Origin: Arthrobacter cavernae | GTDB taxonomy: Bacteria > Actinomycetota > Actinomycetes > Actinomycetales > Micrococcaceae | Assembly (NCBI RefSeq): GCF_017368795.1 | Contig: NZ_JAFNLL010000045.1 | Coordinates: forward strand, 1 to 64,000 | Direction: 5' to 3' | Length of the DNA: 64,000 bases | In this document: in pieces, positions 56,443-64,000 of the stretch | Numbering within the stretch: position 1 is the stretch's first letter | Layout of the letters: each line of letters opens with the position of its first letter | Translations under genes and position numbers: made by a program | The notes under the pieces: generated by a model | What the model saw: only the letters and a program-made list of their open reading frames with translations | Databases searched by the model: none | Told to the model about the DNA's origin: nothing

Positions 56443-59136
56443 TCACATCCTGGCCTTGGTCCTCGCCGTCGCCGGCGCCGTCCACGGATCCTCCGGCCAG
56501 GGGTGCTTCGGGTAGCGGCCCCGCATCTCCGCGCGGACCTGCGCATAGGGTCCGGACCAGAACGACGCCAGATCGTCGGTCACCGCCAACGGCCGCCGGG
56601 CCGGCGAGAGCAGGTGGAACAGCACGGGCACCCGCCCGCCCACCAGCCGCGGCGTCTCGGCCCAGCCCAAGCATTCCTGCAGCTTGACCGCCACCACCGG
56701 CCGGCCGCCGTCGTCGTCCACGTCCGGGTAGTCGATTCCCACCCGCGAACCGCTGGGCACGTCGAGCCGTTCCGGGGCCAGCTCGCCGAGCCGGGCCGCC
56801 TCGGGCCACGGCAGCAGCCGCCGCAGCGGCTCACCGAGATCGATCCGCTGGGTGGCGGCCCCGCCAGCCAGCGCTTCAAGCTCCGGCGCCAGCCACTCAT
56901 CCAGGCGCCCCAGCAGGGCCGGCTCCGAAACATCCGGCCAAGGATCCCCCAATTCCCGGTGCAGAAGGGCCAGGCGGCGCCGCAAGGCGTCTGCCGCCGT
57001 CGACCAACCGATCATCCCCAGCCCTTCGGCTTCCAAGGCGCGGGCCACCGCCGCCCGCCCCTGCGCAGCGGTGGCCCGCACAGGTGTGGAGGACAACACG
57101 ATTGCCCCCAGCCGGCGTTCCCGTCGCGCGGTGACCCTGCCCTGGCTGAACTGCGCCTCCACGGCGTCCGTCAGGAGGTGCCGGGCGGCCTCCTCGGCTG
57201 CCTCGGCCGACAGCGGCGCCGCGGACCGGATGACGGCACCGGTCCCGGCTGCGTCCCGCCCCTGCGCACGCGACACCTCGGCCACGGCCAGCCATTCGTG
57301 ACCGGTCAGCGGGCTGCCCGCCGGCAGACCCGCCTGCGTGCCCGAGGACAGCAGGTAGCGCTCCGGCCCTGCACCTGCGACACGGCGCGCCACGCGGTCC
57401 GGGAACGCGAGCGCGACGACGAAAGCAACGCCGTCGGCCGCCGCCACCGGCGCGGCAACGGGGGAACGCACGACCGCCTCAGAAAGAACGACGCCGGAGC
57501 CTTCCTGGCGTGCGATCGCCTCCATCCGCCGGGCCTCCTCCGCCCAGCGCCGGGCCGCCGGATCCCTGCCGGTGCGGAGTGCGGCCAGCAGGCGCGGGAG
57601 GTCGGCGCCGGGGGCACGCTGGTCACCGGAGACGAGGGCGACAGCCTCCGCCGCCGTGCGGTGCCCCACGACGGCGGCGCCGTCCAGCAGGGCGCGGGCG
57701 AGCCGCGGCTCGGCCGGAATCCTGGCCAGGGTCTTGCCGGGCGCCGTGGCGAGGCCATCGGCATCCACCGCGCCGAGTTCCCACAACACTTCCATGGCCT
57801 CGTCCATCGCTGCCCGGGGCGGGGCATCCGGGAGGGCCAGGCCCCGGCCGCCGGGCGCTCCCCAGCAAGCGAGGAGTAATGCCGCTCCGCTCAGCTCGGC
57901 CACTGCGATCTCCGGGGTCTGGTGCGCCGGCGCGGCCCCGAAGGCCTTTTCGTCGTAGCAGCGGACCACCTTCCCGGGCCCCTGGCGGGCGGCCCGTCCG
58001 GCGCGCTGCTCGGCGGATGCCCGGGAGCAGGAGACTGTCACGAGGCCGGACATGCCGCGGTTGGCGTCTCGCCGCGGCTCGCGGGACAGCCCTGCATCGA
58101 TGACCAGCCGGACGCCGGGAACGGTCAGGGAGGATTCGGCGAGCGCCGTGGAGACGATGATGCGTGCGGGTCCGCCGGGTTCGCGTCCGGACACGGCGCG
58201 GTCCTGCGCTGCCGGCCCGGCCTGGCCGTGCAGTTCCAACACCTCCACGCCGACCGGAACCCTGCTGCGCAGCCGGGACGCCACATGGTCCACTTCCCAG
58301 GTGCCGGGGAGGAACACCAGAGCGTCAATGTCCGGATCCCTCGCGAGTGCTTTGGCGTGCGACGCCGCGGCCGTGTCCGCCACATGGTCCAGGAAGGCGC
58401 GTGCCACTCCCCGCCCGTCCAGCCGCGGCACCGCGGCCGGCGCCCAGGCTGTTTCCAGGGGGTACAGCGCGGAAGGGCAGTCGACGACGGGAGCCGGCCC
58501 GCCGCCGTCGTGATTCCCGATCAAAGCGGCGAAGCGCGGCGCATCCAGGGTGGCGGACATGGCGACAAGCGTGAGGTCGCCGCGCAGTTGGCGGACCTCG
58601 GCGAGCATGCCGAGGAGCAGGTCGGTCTCCAGTCCGCGTTCGTGGACTTCGTCGAGGATGACGGCGGTGGTGCTCTCCAGGCCCGGGTCGTCGAGCAGGC
58701 GGCGCAGGAGGATCCCCGGGGTGACGAACTCGACCAGGGTATTGGGGCCGGCATTGCGTTCCCCACGGACCGTGTATCCGACGCGGTCACCGAGCACACT
58801 GCCGTCCAGGGCCGCAAGGCGCCGGGCTGCCGAGCGGGCGGCGACGCGACGCGGCTGGGTCACGACGACGCGTGGCCGGGCACCCCTGTGTCCTGCGAAG
58901 CCGGCCCCTGCGGCGCCGACCGCGAGGTTGGCGAGCAGCGGCGGGACGAGCGTGGTTTTGCCCGTGCCCGGAGGTGCCTGGACCACGGCAGTGCCGGCCG
59001 GGCCGCCCGCGCCCAGCGCCGCGGCGAGATCGCCCGGCGAGTCTGCAAAGACCAGGCCGGCCCCTATGGCGTCTATATCAAAGACGCGGCGGGCACCGGC
59101 ACGGTCAGGGGCTGCAGGGGCGGGGCGCAAAGTCAC
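56443..59136 (-). CDS. hrpB: ATP-dependent helicase HrpB
   Basis: 897-residue DEAH-type helicase. Walker A is VQAPPGTGKTTLVPPLL near residue 55, VVTQPRRVAARSAARRL is motif Ia, AVILDEVHERGLETDLLLGML is motif II, MSATLDAPRF is motif III, and RAGRAARQGPGKVVRCYDE is motif VI near residue 400. The HrpB-specific C-terminus ends SFWSGPYAQVRAEMRGRYPKHPWPEDPW (in part). HrpB works with RNA or ribosome assembly in a few bacteria and is dispensable; its role here is open. Monocistronic. Confidence 0.95.
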   Translation of the reverse strand: MTLRPAPAAPDRAGARRVFDIDAIGAGLVFADSPGDLAAALGAGGPAGTAVVQAPPGTGKTTLVPPLLANLAVGAAGAGFAGHRGARPRVVVTQPRRVAARSAARRLAALDGSVLGDRVGYTVRGERNAGPNTLVEFVTPGILLRRLLDDPGLESTTAVILDEVHERGLETDLLLGMLAEVRQLRGDLTLVAMSATLDAPRFAALIGNHDGGGPAPVVDCPSALYPLETAWAPAAVPRLDGRGVARAFLDHVADTAAASHAKALARDPDIDALVFLPGTWEVDHVASRLRSRVPVGVEVLELHGQAGPAAQDRAVSGREPGGPARIIVSTALAESSLTVPGVRLVIDAGLSREPRRDANRGMSGLVTVSCSRASAEQRAGRAARQGPGKVVRCYDEKAFGAAPAHQTPEIAVAELSGAALLLACWGAPGGRGLALPDAPPRAAMDEAMEVLWELGAVDADGLATAPGKTLARIPAEPRLARALLDGAAVVGHRTAAEAVALVSGDQRAPGADLPRLLAALRTGRDPAARRWAEEARRMEAIARQEGSGVVLSEAVVRSPVAAPVAAADGVAFVVALAFPDRVARRVAGAGPERYLLSSGTQAGLPAGSPLTGHEWLAVAEVSRAQGRDAAGTGAVIRSAAPLSAEAAEEAARHLLTDAVEAQFSQGRVTARRERRLGAIVLSSTPVRATAAQGRAAVARALEAEGLGMIGWSTAADALRRRLALLHRELGDPWPDVSEPALLGRLDEWLAPELEALAGGAATQRIDLGEPLRRLLPWPEAARLGELAPERLDVPSGSRVGIDYPDVDDDGGRPVVAVKLQECLGWAETPRLVGGRVPVLFHLLSPARRPLAVTDDLASFWSGPYAQVRAEMRGRYPKHPWPEDPWTAPATARTKARM

Positions 59137-59218
59137 CCCTTCATTGTCCCCTGCGCAGTGTCCACCGCCCTGCGTCCACCGCGCGGCGGCCAGCGGGCGG
59201 GCCAGAGGCGTCCGGCTC

Positions 59219-61141
59219 CTAGAACGAGGGCACCGTGTAGCCCAGGCCCAGAAGGCCCCGGCCCGCCTGCTCCAGGATCGGATCGATGGTCAGCGTCGGG
59301 TGGTTCAGCAGGACGTTCACGTCGCGCTGGATCCGCTGGAGCGGGTGGGCAAGGCGGTGGATGCTGCCACCGGATCCGGAGGTCACCATGCGCACTGCCT
59401 CGGCAGACGCCTCCCCGCTGAGCGCCAGGGCGAGCCGGCTTGCCGCCCGCTCCTCGTCCGTCAGCATTGAGGGCCTGCGGTCATGGGAGGCGGCGACCAC
59501 CCGGACTCCTTCCTCCCACTGCAACCGTGCTGTGGCAAGCAGTCCGTAGGCCTGGGCGAAGCGCGCCTGTGCCAGCGGTGAATCCGCCTGCCGGCCCTCC
59601 ACGGTGTTCTTGACCTTGCGCACGATCATCCGCTCGCGGAACAGCTCGACGGCGTACTCGGCCGCACCGAGGGCGGCCGCCGGTGCCACCATGTTCAGGA
59701 GCGTGGCCATGGGAGTGTGGAGCAGGGGATCCGGATGGATCCGGCTGCCGGGGTTGTCCGGCGCGCTCAGCAGAGCCCAATCGGCCACCCGTCGCTCCGG
59801 GACAAACAGCTGCTTTGCACGGAGGTCGTTGCTTCCGGTCCCGCGCAGGCCGGCGGTGTGCCACACGTCCAGCAGCTCCAGCTCGGCCACGGGCACCAGG
59901 CACTGCAGCCGGACGCCGTCGTGCTGTACGGCCAGCAGGGCCCACTCGGAGTGCATCACCCCGGAGGCGAAGCTCCAGCTTCCCGTGATGGAATAGCCTC
60001 CCGGGACCCTCACGGCCGCGCCCACCGGGGCGTTGGTGGCGGCGGCCAGGGGCGCCGGCCCCTCCGCGAAGACTTCGTCCTGGACCGCGCCAGGCCAGCG
60101 GGCGATCATCCAGACGTGCTCGATCAAATGCCCGGCAGTCCATGCCGTGGACGCGCATCCCCGGGCAAGCCGCCGGATGACCTCAACGTACGTTTCCACG
60201 CCCATGCCGAATCCGCCCACGGCCTTCGGTGCCAGCATCCTGAAGACGCCGGCCTCCTTCAGTTCCGCCATGGTGGCTTCCGGAAGGCGCCGCAGCTGCT
60301 CCGTTTCCTCTGCCCGCTCCCGCAGCCGGGGAACGAGTGCGTCCACGCGGGCCAGCATGTCAGCGTGGCTGGGGACGGCGGCGGGGGTCACGGCCTGGGC
60401 GGCGTTCGGTACCTGCTCGACCTGTGCCTGCACGTTCGGGACGGGCTCGACGTCGGCCGGGAGGTTGAGCGTGTGGGCCGTGTGGTCGCGTTTGGAGGCC
60501 AGGTAGCGGCGGTTGGCCGGGGACAGGTGGACCCCAGTGGGCACCTGTTCGGCGACGCCGATCCCCAAGACCGTGAGTTGCGCGGCCTTGTCCGGGTTGT
60601 TGCTGAGCAGACGGACCGTGGTGGCGCCGACGGCCTGCAGCATCTGGGCGGCGGCAGTGTAGTCGCGCTCGTCTTCGCCGTGGCCAAGGGCAAGATTGGC
60701 TTCGTACGTGTCAAGCCCGGTGTCCTGCAGGGCGTAGGCGTCAAGCTTGGAATACAGGCCGATGCCGCGGCCTTCCTGGCGAAGGTAGAGCAGGAAGCCG
60801 CCGGTGGCCGAGATCCGTTCCACGGCCTCGCGCAGCTGCGGACCGCAGTCACAGCGCTCGCTTCCGAAGACGTCACCGGTGAGGCATTCGCTGTGCAGCC
60901 GGACCAGCAGCCCCGCGCTCTCCTCCGCCTGGTCCTGCAGCGCCTGCTCCCAGTCCCCGAAGGCCAGCAGGAGGTGTTCCTTTCCGTCGCCTAGCCCATG
61001 GAAAGTGAGGACCTCGGCCACGGCGGTGAAGCCGTCCGGGAAGCGCAGCGGCACGGTCACCCGGCTGCGGACGCGAGCCGGAGCCGGCGACAGCGACAGC
61101 GCCGCGACCGGCGGGGCGATGGTCTCAATAACAGCGGTCAT
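59219..61141 (-). CDS. GTP cyclohydrolase II fused to an acyl-CoA-dehydrogenase-like flavin monooxygenase
   Basis: 640 residues. Residues 28-225 are a complete GTP cyclohydrolase II: zinc Cys86, Cys97 and Cys99 in SECLTGDVFGSERCDCG, YLRQEGRGIGLYSKL, Tyr136 in DAYALQD (equivalent to the key Tyr of E. coli RibA), and RLLSNNPDKAAQL. A Pro/Val/Gln linker (226-258) leads to residues 260-640, a class D flavin monooxygenase of the acyl-CoA-dehydrogenase fold: LRRLPEATMAELKEAGVFRML, GGYSITGSWSFASGVMHSEW and VWHTAGLRGTGSNDL. No stop or shift interrupts it. GAGG precedes the ATG. MarR-regulated (see 61246). Substrate unknown; see findings. Confidence 0.9.
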   Translation of the reverse strand: MTAVIETIAPPVAALSLSPAPARVRSRVTVPLRFPDGFTAVAEVLTFHGLGDGKEHLLLAFGDWEQALQDQAEESAGLLVRLHSECLTGDVFGSERCDCGPQLREAVERISATGGFLLYLRQEGRGIGLYSKLDAYALQDTGLDTYEANLALGHGEDERDYTAAAQMLQAVGATTVRLLSNNPDKAAQLTVLGIGVAEQVPTGVHLSPANRRYLASKRDHTAHTLNLPADVEPVPNVQAQVEQVPNAAQAVTPAAVPSHADMLARVDALVPRLRERAEETEQLRRLPEATMAELKEAGVFRMLAPKAVGGFGMGVETYVEVIRRLARGCASTAWTAGHLIEHVWMIARWPGAVQDEVFAEGPAPLAAATNAPVGAAVRVPGGYSITGSWSFASGVMHSEWALLAVQHDGVRLQCLVPVAELELLDVWHTAGLRGTGSNDLRAKQLFVPERRVADWALLSAPDNPGSRIHPDPLLHTPMATLLNMVAPAAALGAAEYAVELFRERMIVRKVKNTVEGRQADSPLAQARFAQAYGLLATARLQWEEGVRVVAASHDRRPSMLTDEERAASRLALALSGEASAEAVRMVTSGSGGSIHRLAHPLQRIQRDVNVLLNHPTLTIDPILEQAGRGLLGLGYTVPSF

Positions 61142-61198
61142 CTGAGGTCCTCGGCATTCGGGATGGGGGAACGGGCAATTACTTGAAGATTGAAGTTA

Positions 61199-61227
61199 AC
61201 CGTAACCGCAGTTAGTTCACGATGCAA
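61199..61227 (-). promoter_or_regulatory. Promoter of the RibA-monooxygenase fusion
   Basis: TTGCAT (61222-61227) and TACGGT (61199-61204) on the minus strand, 17 bases apart; transcription would start near 61192 inside a TGAAGTT half-site (61191-61197). Confidence 0.5.
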
Positions 61228-61245
61228 GTAAATCGACGTGGAAAT

Positions 61246-61263
61246 AACTTCACGCATGAAGTT
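61246..61263. promoter_or_regulatory. MarR-type operator
   Basis: AACTTCA (61246-61252), 4 bases, TGAAGTT (61257-61263): a perfect 18-base palindrome of the size MarR dimers bind. It covers the expected -35 of the marR-like gene (TTCACG at 61249, TATGCT at 61272). The same half-site recurs at 61191-61197 beside the fusion promoter. Confidence 0.7.
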
Positions 61264-61271
61264 CTATGACC

Positions 61272-61277
61272 TATGCT
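61272..61277 (+). promoter_or_regulatory. -10 box of the marR-like gene, leaderless
   Basis: TATGCT, 6 bases before the ATG at 61284; no ribosome site between. Confidence 0.55.
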
Positions 61278-61283
61278 TGCGGC

Positions 61284-61775
61284 ATGGAAACCCCTGCGGA
61301 ACCCCGGTGGCTCAACGCTGAAGAGCGCGACGCCTGGCTGAACCTTGTGGGCGTGCTCATGCGGCTGTCCTCGGCCCTTGACGCCCAGCTGCGGTGCGAT
61401 GCCGGGCTCAGCCACTTTGAGTACATGGTGCTCGCCGGCCTCTCCGAGGCCCCGGAGCGCACGCTGCGGATGAGCGAACTGGCCGGCTTCACCGAGTCGG
61501 GCCTCCCCCGCCTGTCCCAGGTGGTGGGCCGGCTGGAGAAACGCGGCTGGGTGCACCGCTCCCCCAGCCCGAGCGACGGCCGCATCACCCTGGCGACCCT
61601 GACGGAGGACGGCTGGGAGAAGATCGTGGAGTCGGCCCCCGGGCATGTCGAGGCAGTCCGGGCGTACGTCTTCGATCCCCTCACCAAGGCGCAGTCACGC
61701 CAACTCGGCGAGATCGGCCACCGCATCCTGCGTGCCATCGACCACCAGGAGCGCTGCCCCGGCAGCACCGCCTAG
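61284..61775 (+). CDS. MarR-family transcriptional regulator
   Basis: 163 residues: helical dimer segment at each end and a winged helix between (residues 50-110, FEYMVLAGLSEAPERTLRMSELAGFTESGLPRLSQVVGRLEKRGWV as core, with wing PSPSDGRITLATLT). The start at METPAEPRW is set by the -10 6 bases before it; an earlier ATG at 61266 is possible. It is divergent from the fusion gene with a palindrome between, so it probably controls both and may sense the fusion's substrate. Confidence 0.92.
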   Translation: METPAEPRWLNAEERDAWLNLVGVLMRLSSALDAQLRCDAGLSHFEYMVLAGLSEAPERTLRMSELAGFTESGLPRLSQVVGRLEKRGWVHRSPSPSDGRITLATLTEDGWEKIVESAPGHVEAVRAYVFDPLTKAQSRQLGEIGHRILRAIDHQERCPGSTA

Positions 61776-61882
61776 GTTCCTGCCGCGGCCGGGCCAGCAG
61801 CCGCCGGCAGCCGCCGGACGACGGCTGGCAAGCGGCCTGCCACAACACCGCGCGGCCAGGCCCAGGATCCCGTGCGCCACCC

Positions 61883-61888
61883 TATGCT
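61883..61888 (+). promoter_or_regulatory. -10 box of the coxD-like gene, leaderless
   Basis: TATGCT, 6 bases before the ATG at 61895. Confidence 0.5.
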
Positions 61889-61894
61889 GGTGCC

Positions 61895-62779
61895 ATGACG
61901 CAGCTGCCGATCGGGTCCCCCGGAGCACTGGCCGACATGCTGGCCTCCACCGGCTACCTCGCTGACGAGGGCCTGGCCACCATCGGCTACCTGGCCTTGG
62001 CCATGGAACGGCCGCTCCTCCTGGAGGGCGAGCCGGGCACCGGCAAGACGTCCCTGGCCGAGGCCCTGGCGCAGGTCTTCGGACTGCCGCTGATCCGCCT
62101 GCAGTGCTATGAGGGCATCGATGCCACGCAGGCCCTGTATGACTGGGACTTCACGGCGCAGATCCTGCACCTGCGCAGCGTGGAAGCCGGCGGCGGCGCG
62201 GGTTTGAGCGTGGCCGAGCTGGAGCGCTCACTGTACGACGAGCGGTTCCTCCTGGCCCGCCCCATCCTCAAAGCCCTGCAGAAGAGTCCGGCCGTGCTGC
62301 TGATCGACGAAATCGACCGCGCCGACGACGAATTCGAAGCGTTCCTCCTTGAGGTCCTCTCCACCTACCAGGTATCCGTCCCGGAGTTCGGCACCGTCAA
62401 GGCGGAGACCGCGCCGGTGGTGGTCCTGACCTCCAACCGGACCCGGGAGCTGCACGATGCCCTCAAGCGGCGGTGCCTCTACCACTGGATCGACCATCCC
62501 GGGCTGGCCCGCGAAGTGGAGATCGTGCGGACCAGGCTGCCCGAGGTTCCCGCGCTGCTGGCCGAGCAGGTGGTGCGCGTGGTGCAGGAGATCCGGGCCT
62601 CCGACGACGTCCTGAAGCCGCCCGGCGTGGCCGAAACCCTCGACTGGGCCCGGGCCCTGCACCGCCTGGGCCGGGCCGAACTGGACCTCGCCTCGGCAGC
62701 GGCCAGCATCGGCGCCCTGTGCAAGTACCGCGAAGACACCGAACGCGTTTCGGCGGCCCTGGCCCGGATGCTCGGCTAG
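61895..62779 (+). CDS. MoxR-type AAA ATPase, CoxD-like
   Basis: 294-residue AAA+ ATPase: Walker A LLEGEPGTGKTSLAEALA near residue 45, RLQCYEGIDATQALYDWDF after it (typical of CoxD), Walker B VLLIDEIDRADDEFEAFLLEVL, sensor 1 VLTSNRTRELHDALKRR with the Arg finger. CoxD-like proteins help insert sulfur or assemble the active site of molybdenum hydroxylases such as CO dehydrogenase. First gene of a run continuing past the window edge; 3 bases before the next gene. Confidence 0.92.
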   Translation: MTQLPIGSPGALADMLASTGYLADEGLATIGYLALAMERPLLLEGEPGTGKTSLAEALAQVFGLPLIRLQCYEGIDATQALYDWDFTAQILHLRSVEAGGGAGLSVAELERSLYDERFLLARPILKALQKSPAVLLIDEIDRADDEFEAFLLEVLSTYQVSVPEFGTVKAETAPVVVLTSNRTRELHDALKRRCLYHWIDHPGLAREVEIVRTRLPEVPALLAEQVVRVVQEIRASDDVLKPPGVAETLDWARALHRLGRAELDLASAAASIGALCKYREDTERVSAALARMLG

Positions 62780-62782
62780 CCG

Positions 62783-63889
62783 ATGACGTCCGCCGCGGAG
62801 CACAGCACTGAGGAGATTCTCCTGGCGTTCGCCGCCGCGGTGCGTGCGACCGGAGTGAAGGTCACGGCGGACCGGGCGCGCAGCTTTGTCGACGCCGTCG
62901 GGAGGCTTTCCTTGGCGAAACCCGCCGGCGTTTTCTGGGCCGGCCGGGCAACGCTGTGCGCGTCGCCGGAGGATCTGCCGGCCTACGGGCGCGTTTTCGA
63001 GGCCTGGTTCGCGCTGGATGAGCCGTCCGCTGCCCGGCTGGAGGCGTCCGCGGGCCGGGTCAGCGCCGCGGCGTTGGACAACGACGACGGCGGCGCGGGC
63101 GGCGCGAAGGACCGGTTGCGGGCGCTCGCGAGCCGCCGTGAACGGTTGCGGCACCGGGACGTGGCCACCTTGGATGACGCGGAGCGGGAGCTGCTGCACC
63201 GGATGTTCGAGGAGCTGCCGGTGCGGCTGCCAAGCCGGCAGTCAAGGAGGAGGCGAGCGGAGCGGCATGGCGAGGTGGACCGCGTACGGACCCTGCGCAG
63301 CCAGCTGCGCCGGGGCGGTGAACCGGGCCCGCTGCGCCGTGCCCGGGCTCCCCGCAAGCCCCGCCGTGTCCTCTGGCTGATCGACGTCTCGGGCTCGATG
63401 GCACCCTATGCCGACAGCCTGCTGCGGCTGGCCCATCGGGTGGTGAACGCCGCCCCGCACCACGTGGAGGTATTCACCGTGGGCACGAGGCTGACGCGCG
63501 TGACCGGAGCCCTGCGGGTGCCCGACGCCGACAACGCACTGGCCCTGGCCGGGCGCACCGTCCCCGACTGGTCCGGCGGAACCCGGCTGGGGGAGGTGCT
63601 GCGGGCGTTCAACGACCGCTGGGGCCAGCGCGTCGCCACCCGCGGCGCCGTCGTCGTCATTGCCAGCGACGGCTGGGAACGCGGCAATCCTGCCCAGCTG
63701 GGGCGCCAGATGGAAAGGCTGCATCATGTGGCCCGGCGCGTCATCTGGGCCAACCCGCACCGGGGCAAAAGCGGCTACGAACCCGTGCAGCAGGGAATCA
63801 GGGCGGTACTGCCGCACGTTGACGTATTCATAGGGGGGCACTCAATGCGGAGCTTCGAGGAGTTGCTGGACGTGATGGCCAATGCGTGA
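62783..63889 (+). CDS. VWA-domain protein, CoxE-like
   Basis: 368 residues. The N-terminal 190 residues are helical and basic (SRQSRRRRAERHGEVDR); the C-terminal half is a von Willebrand A fold with the metal-site motif DVSGSMAPYADSLLRLAHRV (MIDAS), the Thr in WSGGTRLGEVLRAF and Asp in VIASDGWERGN. CoxE partners the CoxD ATPase in maturation of molybdenum hydroxylases. It overlaps the next gene by 8 bases. Confidence 0.92.
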   Translation: MTSAAEHSTEEILLAFAAAVRATGVKVTADRARSFVDAVGRLSLAKPAGVFWAGRATLCASPEDLPAYGRVFEAWFALDEPSAARLEASAGRVSAAALDNDDGGAGGAKDRLRALASRRERLRHRDVATLDDAERELLHRMFEELPVRLPSRQSRRRRAERHGEVDRVRTLRSQLRRGGEPGPLRRARAPRKPRRVLWLIDVSGSMAPYADSLLRLAHRVVNAAPHHVEVFTVGTRLTRVTGALRVPDADNALALAGRTVPDWSGGTRLGEVLRAFNDRWGQRVATRGAVVVIASDGWERGNPAQLGRQMERLHHVARRVIWANPHRGKSGYEPVQQGIRAVLPHVDVFIGGHSMRSFEELLDVMANA

Positions 63890-64000
63890 GGTGCTGGATG
63901 ATCTGGTGGCCGCGGTGGCGGCCGGCCGCACGGTAGGACTCGGAACCGTGGTGCGGACCTTCCGTTCGGCGCCCCGGCCGGCCGGGGCGGCCATGATGGT
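63882..64000 (+). CDS. XdhC/CoxF-family protein, 5' part
   Basis: ATG at 63882, open to the window edge, giving 39 residues ending RTFRSAPRPAGAAMMV. The S/R-APRPxGAxM pattern matches the start of XdhC/CoxF proteins, which bind molybdenum cofactor and deliver it to xanthine- or CO-dehydrogenase-type enzymes. The gene continues outside the window, and its position after coxD-coxE supports the call. Confidence 0.75.
   Translation, partial: MREVLDDLVAAVAAGRTVGLGTVVRTFRSAPRPAGAAMM

Noticed and set aside
59219..61141. Fusion arising from two genes joined by an error
   Set aside because: Both domains are complete in the same frame with a plausible linker, one start with a ribosome site and one stop; an error would need to remove a stop and start precisely.

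Overview
The window is a stretch of high-GC chromosome from an actinobacterium. It most likely comes from the Micrococcaceae (Arthrobacter/Pseudarthrobacter-like). Evidence: GC-rich third codon positions, many GTG starts, RbpA, WhiA, OpcA, an Eis-type acetyltransferase, a CoaE-GrpB fusion and a DUF3516-type helicase. No rRNA, tRNA, CRISPR array, prophage or insertion sequence was seen. The genes are closely packed and no gap reaches 300 bases.

Layout. 1-5742: end of a pentose-phosphate operon (opcA tail, pgl), then, on the minus strand, rbpA, secG, tpiA, pgk and gap (lower glycolysis), and sodA. 5917-10936: the conserved uvrC-rapZ-yvcK-whiA block. 10956-16620: plsC, a HAD phosphatase, uvrA, a small GntR regulator and a methyltransferase. 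16693-23549: a Ski2-like helicase, a GNAT enzyme, a proline-iminopeptidase-like hydrolase, an MFS exporter and a TerC protein behind a probable yybP-ykoY manganese riboswitch. 23728-30093: uvrB, coaE-grpB, yigZ, GNAT and rpsA. 30094-39613: a membrane M48-type protease with a small partner, a lipoprotein deacetylase, Eis-like acetyltransferase, polA, a thioesterase and a RibD-like reductase. 39731-41826: PiT phosphate transporter with a small membrane partner, and a HAD protein. 41957-44934: kynA-kynU-paaX tryptophan catabolism. 44992-49314: a DasR-like regulator divergent from an amino-sugar uptake/kinase/deaminase operon. 49412-52393: a LolA/DUF2092-like exported protein with an ABC exporter, possibly led by a 10-codon leader peptide. 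52450-56409: Sua5/YciO, a hydrolase, an FAD-Rieske oxidoreductase and a coiled-coil protein. 56443-64000: hrpB, a GTP cyclohydrolase II-flavin monooxygenase fusion with a divergent MarR regulator, and the start of a coxD-coxE-coxF (XdhC) set.

Themes. The complete UvrABC set plus DNA polymerase I lies within 30 kb on one strand. All four genes have a TANNNT hexamer 6-7 nt before the start codon, the signature of leaderless transcripts; about ten other genes here show it too. A LexA-like SOS box sits in the uvrA promoter. The most novel object is the fusion at 59219-61141: an intact canonical GTP cyclohydrolase II, the first enzyme of flavin synthesis, joined to a reduced-flavin-dependent monooxygenase and controlled from an intergenic region with a perfect MarR-type palindrome.
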